DNA of 64,000 bases from Peromyscus leucopus (taxonomy: Eukaryota > Chordata > Mammalia > Rodentia > Cricetidae). Every line of letters begins with the position of its first letter. Positions within the stretch are counted from its first letter, which is position 1. The notes beneath the pieces are model-generated. The model saw only the letters and a program-made list of their open reading frames with translations, was not told the origin of the DNA and searched no databases. The translations under genes and the position numbers were made by a program. Below are positions 59,685-64,000 of this stretch, piece after piece. Where the stretch lies: contig NC_051068.1 in NCBI RefSeq assembly GCF_004664715.2, positions 16,247,798 to 16,311,797 of the forward strand, given 5' to 3'.

Positions 59685-59692
59685 CTTTAAAC

Positions 59693-60553
59693 CAGTGGTT
59701 CTCAACCTGTGCACCATGACCCCCTAATAGGGGCTGCCTAAGACCATCTGAAAACACAGTTACTTACATAACAATTCATTACAGTCTATGTTGGAGAGGA
59801 TGTGGAGCAAAGGGAACACTCCACTGTTGGTGGGAATGCAAACTTGTAAAACCACTGTGGAAATCAGTATGGCGGTTTCTCAGAAAATTGGGAATTGATC
59901 TACCTCAAGACCCAGCCATACCACTCTTGGGCATATACCCAAGGAATGCTAAATCATACCACAAAGATACATGCTCAACTATGTTCATAGCAGCACTATT
60001 CGTAATAGCCAGAACCTGGAAACAACCTAGATGCCCATCAACTGAAGAATGGATTAAGAAAATGAGGCACATATACACAATGGAGTACTACTCAGCAGAG
60101 AAAAACAATGACAGCATGAAATTTGCAGGCAAATGGATGGAACTAGAAAATATCATTCTGAGTGAGGTAACCCAAACCCAGAAGGACAAACATGTTATGT
60201 ACTCACTCATAAGTGGATACTAGATATAAAGCAAAGAACAATCAGACTGCATCCAACAGAACCAGGGAAGCTATATAGCAGGGGGGACCCTAGGATGACT
60301 GTGGCTTACAATAAGTTTTGGTTTTACTCAGTTACTGGGCAAGCCTCAATGAGACACTTCACTATTAGGATAAGAATTTATACTGTATCAAGCTGATAAT
60401 AGAAAAATAAATAAATAAAAATGAAAAAATTCATAACAGTAGCAAAATTACAGTTATTAAGTACCAATGAAGATAATTTTGTGGTCGAGAGTCACCACAC
60501 ACATGAGAAGCAGTATTGAAGGGTCACAGCATTAGGAAGGTTGAGAACCATTG
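59693..60553 (-). mobile_element. URR1-like hAT element split by an L1
   Basis: Left part 59693-59779 begins cagtggttctcaacctgtgc. Right part 60428-60553 ends aggaaggttgagaaccattg. The perfect 8-bp duplication ctttaaac (59685-59692, 60554-60561) frames the whole composite, so the L1 arrived later. Confidence 0.92.
59780..60427 (+). mobile_element. L1 3' fragment nested in URR1, plus strand
   Basis: Encodes L1 ORF2 C-terminal-type peptide at 59888-60223 (DPAIPLLGIYPRN, STMFIAALFVIARTW, IYTMEYYSAEKN, GKWMELENIILSEV), then a 3' UTR and an A-rich end (aaaataaataaataaaaatg). Target duplication aattcat at 59773-59779 and 60428-60434. 5'-truncated. Confidence 0.88.
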
Positions 60554-60561
60554 CTTTAAAC

Positions 60562-61689
60562 ACTCCATCTCACTTTATAGTTATAGAGTCATAAAGGAGG
60601 ATAGAATTAGAACTGGTTTTCTACCTCCTTCTGGATCTTCAGACTTTATCCTCCTATGCCCTAAATTTCCACTTATTTTAGTCATCCAAGACAGCCTCAT
60701 TGTCTTTTGGACCCCACCACACCTTGACTCAAACCCATCAGGCTCTGAACATCTATACTCAGGCTCTTCATCCTTTCAAGGTATGCTCTGGAACCCTCTA
60801 CACTTACAAATTCCCCCTGTGCTCTCCATCTTTTTGCTAAATACTTCCTTCCCCTTCTTGATCTAAACAAAACTAGCTATTTCAAATGATACAACTTTCT
60901 CAACACCTATGATGTCTCAATACTCCAGAAACTTATCCAGGAAATGATTAATACAATCATGATTGTACCATGATAGTCCCATTGGTCATTGTTTAGACCT
61001 TGGGCAGAAGGCAAGATATGATGAGAGAACAGTGGATGTTGATAAGATTTCACATCAATTTTTTCAGTATGGAAATTCCTGAGGTGTACTAGGAAAATAA
61101 AAAGTATTACAATATTATGATGCCCAGTCTTTAGGCTAGGTGAAAGACTGTGTCTTCATATTGTGATTCAGAATCGTCCATCAATCATGAATGTCCTGCT
61201 AATTGCCTCTCTATGCAGAAATGAACAATGAAGAATAAACTTTGCAAAGTGAGAGGGAGTTGAGAAACACTGAAGGACAGAAGATTTAAAAAGGAACATG
61301 AAGAAAAAGAGAGACTGGAGAAGAGAACATTCATCTTAATTGCTGGTCCAAGAAAAATCAGTTGCTCTGAATTATGTAGAAACAGCACAAGCAGGGAATC
61401 TTGTGCTGAGGAGTCTTTCAGACGCCATGGAAAGTTAAAAAGAGGAAGAAAGGGTGAAATGAAGGAGCTATGGATAAGGACAGGTAAATTTGATGGCTGA
61501 AGGAGAACAAAGGGCAATTCAATTCAGAGGGAGGACAGACAGAGCTTCCAGGTCCCTTTCTGAAAGCTGTGGGTGACACCTTTGTATCAGTAGATAGAAA
61601 AGCCACAAGTATATGTGGCTCACAATGAGGTCCTCCACTCCTGCTGCCCCTGTTGGAAGAATTCCTAGAGAGTGTTTAGTCAAAGGAAA
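60562..61689. other. Non-coding stretch
   Basis: No supported gene. Possible old L1 text from about 61,190 onwards. Open frames at 60516-60866 and 61185-61517 lack recognised homology. Confidence 0.4.
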
Positions 61690-62510
61690 GCCGAAATACC
61701 AATGACCAATAAACACCTGGGGGAAAGAGAAGCTCCATACTCTTAACCATCAGGGAACGTAAATTCAAAGTGCTTTGAGACTCCATCCCAACCCAGGTAA
61801 GGGACGTGGGGAAAGAGAAATCATTATACATTTCTGATAAGATGTAAACCAGTATATAGCCACCATGGAAATCAGTATGGAGGGACAGCAAAAAACTAAA
61901 AATTCAGCTACTATGTGATTCAGCTAAACTATGCTTAGACCTATGACTGAAGGATTTTAAGTCAGCAAACCACAGAGGTATATACATATCTTTGCTCAAT
62001 GCTACACTAATCACAATAGCTAACATATGGACTCAGCCTTGCTGTTCATCAATAGATAAGTTCATAAAGAAAATGTGAAACATACATACAATGGAGTTTA
62101 ATTCAGCCATACAGAAGAATAAAATCATTATTTGCAGGAAGGTAGGTGGGGCTGGAGATGGTCATGTTAGACAAAATAATCCACAAACATTTCATATTTT
62201 CTCTAGAATGGATGCTGAAGGGGCGAGGGGGAATCTCGAGAAAGGGGAAAGGAACAAGAAGAAAAGGCTAATGGGAGGAAAGAGATAAAAGGCTACACGT
62301 TTTCCCCATGTGGAATACACATAAAATGAGACGTGAGAACAGACCATGGAATATTTGGGGGAAGAACGGGGTCCAGCCCAAGGAGGAGAGAGGGAACAGA
62401 AAAGATATCAGGGGTGAGTATGAGCAAATTACAATGTTATATATGAGTAAAAATGTCAACATGAAACCTGTTATTCTGTGTGATAACTAAAAATGAACAA
62501 AAATTAAAAT
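61690..62510 (+). mobile_element. Old L1 3' region, plus strand
   Basis: Diverged L1-like text (ccaccatggaaatcagtatg, tcacaatagctaacatatgg, acaatggagtttaattcagc). Ends in A-rich sequence near 62,500. Confidence 0.55.
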
Positions 62511-62549
62511 GTTAAAGAAAAGGAAAGCTGACAAGTGGTGGGCAAGTGC

Positions 62550-62905
62550 TGTAGCTTTAGTGAGAACGGCCCCAGAGGCTCAGATATTTGAATGCTTGGT
62601 CCCTCGTTGGTGGAACTGTTTTGGGAAGGATTAGTAAGTGTGGCCTTATTGGAGCAGGTGTGACACTGGAGTTGGGGCTTGAGACTTCAAAAACCCATGC
62701 CTGTGGCCCTCCTGCCTTGGACTTGTGGATCAGATGTAATCTCTCAGCTACTGCTCCAGCACCATGCCTGTCTGCCTGCTGCCATGGTCCCCACCATGAT
62801 GGTTATGGACTCCCTCTGAAACTTTAATCAAGGCCCCAAATAAATGTTATTTTTTAACAAGTTTCCTCAACCATGGTGTCTCTTCACAGCAAGAGAAAAG
62901 TAACT
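62550..62905 (+). repeat. Dispersed rodent repeat Y, copy 2
   Basis: Shares gtgtggccttattggagcag, ccaccatgatggttatggac, ccatggtgtctcttcacagc with copies 1 and 3. Confidence 0.75.
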
Positions 62906-63062
62906 GAGGCATCAAGGAAGATAGATAAAGAGTTTGCACATCAGCTTGCCTTCTGCTGGGCAACTGGTAGATGCTACAGTGTAGTGGATCTCCTGACTGG
63001 AATGTAGTTGGATAAATAAACTCAGTGTCTGTAGATATTATCTTCTTACCTGTCTTTTATGA

Positions 63063-63393
63063 AATATGGTGGCCTAAATAACAATGGCCCCATAGACTCA
63101 TGTGTTGGAGTACTTACTCCTCAGTTGGTGGAACTGTTTGAGAAGGATTGGGAGGTGTGGCCTTATTGGAGGAGGTGTGTCACTGAGGGAGGGCTCTGAG
63201 GTTTCATGAGACTTGTGGGATCCCCTGTGTATTCTCTGCCTTATGGCTGTGTCTCAACATGTAAGCTCTCAGCTCTTCCTTCACTCCACCATCATGGACT
63301 CAAACTCTCTGGAGCTAAAATCCAAGTTAAATGCTTTCTTTTATAAGTTGCCTTGGTCACTAGGTTTTATCACAGCAACAGAACAGTAACTAA
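63063..63393 (+). repeat. Dispersed rodent repeat Y, copy 3
   Basis: Shares ggattgggaggtgtggcctt, attggaggaggtgtgtcact, gtaagctctcagctcttcct, ataagttgccttggtcacta. Separated from copy 2 by about 160 bp and in the same orientation. Confidence 0.75.
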
Positions 63394-63521
63394 GACATCA
63401 GAAAAAAAAGAAAGAAACTCAATGTCTTTGCTTTGTGGTGTTCTGGAAAGACAGACTGAGCTGTTCAGTGTTCAGTTGTAGCTAGTGATTTCTGTGGTGT
63501 GCCCTCTAGGACTGATTAAAA

Positions 63522-63702
63522 ACTGGAGAGATGGCTCAGGGGTCAAGAGCGCTGGCTCTTTCTTCCAGAGGACCTGAGTTCAATTCCCAGCACCCACATG
63601 GCAGCTCACACCTGTCTATAACTCCAGTTTCAGGGGATCCCCACACCCATGGCAAAAACACAAATGCGCATAAAAATAAAATAAAATATATTAAAAAAAA
63701 CA
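63522..63702 (+). repeat. B2 SINE, plus strand
   Basis: Complete B2 head with tRNA-like A and B boxes (actggagagatggctcaggg, gagttcaattcccagcaccc), body caggggatccccacacccat, tail aaataaaataaaatatatta and poly-A. Confidence 0.92.
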
Positions 63703-64000
63703 GTAACATGACATCCTTGAAGCACGCCCTGGATGAGATCGAGGACCCTGGGCTCTACCGGGCAGTTCCAGCTGGCCCCTAGTTCTAGAGAGCCCTGTCA
63801 CTGGACTCCAGGCTGGCTAAGGTAATCTCCAAGAGCCCTTTGGGAGATTTTCTGTGCTGATGAGTCTGAGAACCATTGTTTATCAGACTTTAACCTGCAT
63901 TATTCATCATCTGGGGATCTTGTTAGAATGCATGTGTTGACTCAGTGGGGGCTGTTGGTCCCTCTCAAGGGAAATAGTGGACTGAAAGGAAAAGCGGTTG
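63703..64000. other. Window end, nothing recognised
   Basis: No gene or repeat supported. Confidence 0.4.

Larger units (their letters stand above)
29871..64000 (-). other. Qrfpr: Presumed Qrfpr intron 1 (exon 1 not in window)
   Basis: Exon 2 needs an upstream exon that ends in phase 1 and encodes the N-terminus, TM1 and TM2. Scanning the minus strand to the window end for the expected TM2/ECL1 end and its donor found nothing. The simplest reading is that the first intron runs past the window edge and exceeds 34 kb. The stretch is mostly retroelements. Confidence 0.55.

Noticed and set aside
63522..63620. tRNA-like A and B boxes as a possible tRNA gene
   Set aside because: They belong to a B2 SINE head; no cloverleaf with anticodon arm is kept. 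The same holds for the other B2/B3 copies.

Overview
The window is a piece of rodent nuclear genome, most likely a cricetid (hamster, vole or deer-mouse group). The evidence is the number of B1 SINEs carrying the variant 'gctttgcgcctttcctgga', together with B2/B3 tRNA-derived SINEs, young and old L1 3' ends, URR1-type hAT elements and long CA/CT/CTTC microsatellites. There is no operon-like structure or dense coding. The only host gene I can support is on the minus strand: five consecutive coding exons of a class A peptide GPCR. I recognise it as the pyroglutamylated RFamide peptide receptor (Qrfpr/Gpr103), from TM3 to the stop codon.

Layout from left to right. Positions 1-3330 are an old antisense L1 with a B1 inside. 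Positions 3330-18170 are non-coding sequence downstream of the gene, filled with SINEs, URR1 copies, L1 tails and microsatellites. Positions 18170-29870 hold Qrfpr: exon 6 with 3' UTR, then exons 5, 4, 3 and 2 in rising coordinates, all joining in phase with AG/GT borders. No exon 1 (N-terminus, TM1, TM2) was found, so 29,871-64,000 is probably the inside of a first intron longer than 34 kb.

That presumed intron contains a long antisense L1 (about 34.25-49.7 kb). Its 5' part is split by a 9.28-kb class II (betaretrovirus-like) endogenous retrovirus at 40,197-49,475, in plus orientation and so antisense to Qrfpr. The provirus has two LTRs, a 6-bp target duplication, a lysine-type primer binding site, decayed gag, pro and pol, a polypurine tract and no recognisable env. 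The env region instead carries two solo-LTR-like insertions. To the right are a 38-bp minisatellite, more SINEs, MIR fragments, a URR1 split by an L1, and three copies of one unnamed dispersed repeat.

I found no new multi-gene system. The most interesting signals are structural: CGG/CCG expansions at the same internal site of two separate B1 copies, a B1-like segment built into the proviral LTR, a repeat end that abuts the exon 2 splice donor, and a strong CTCF-like motif inside the receptor gene. Repeat family names rest on remembered consensus patterns and should be confirmed with RepeatMasker.
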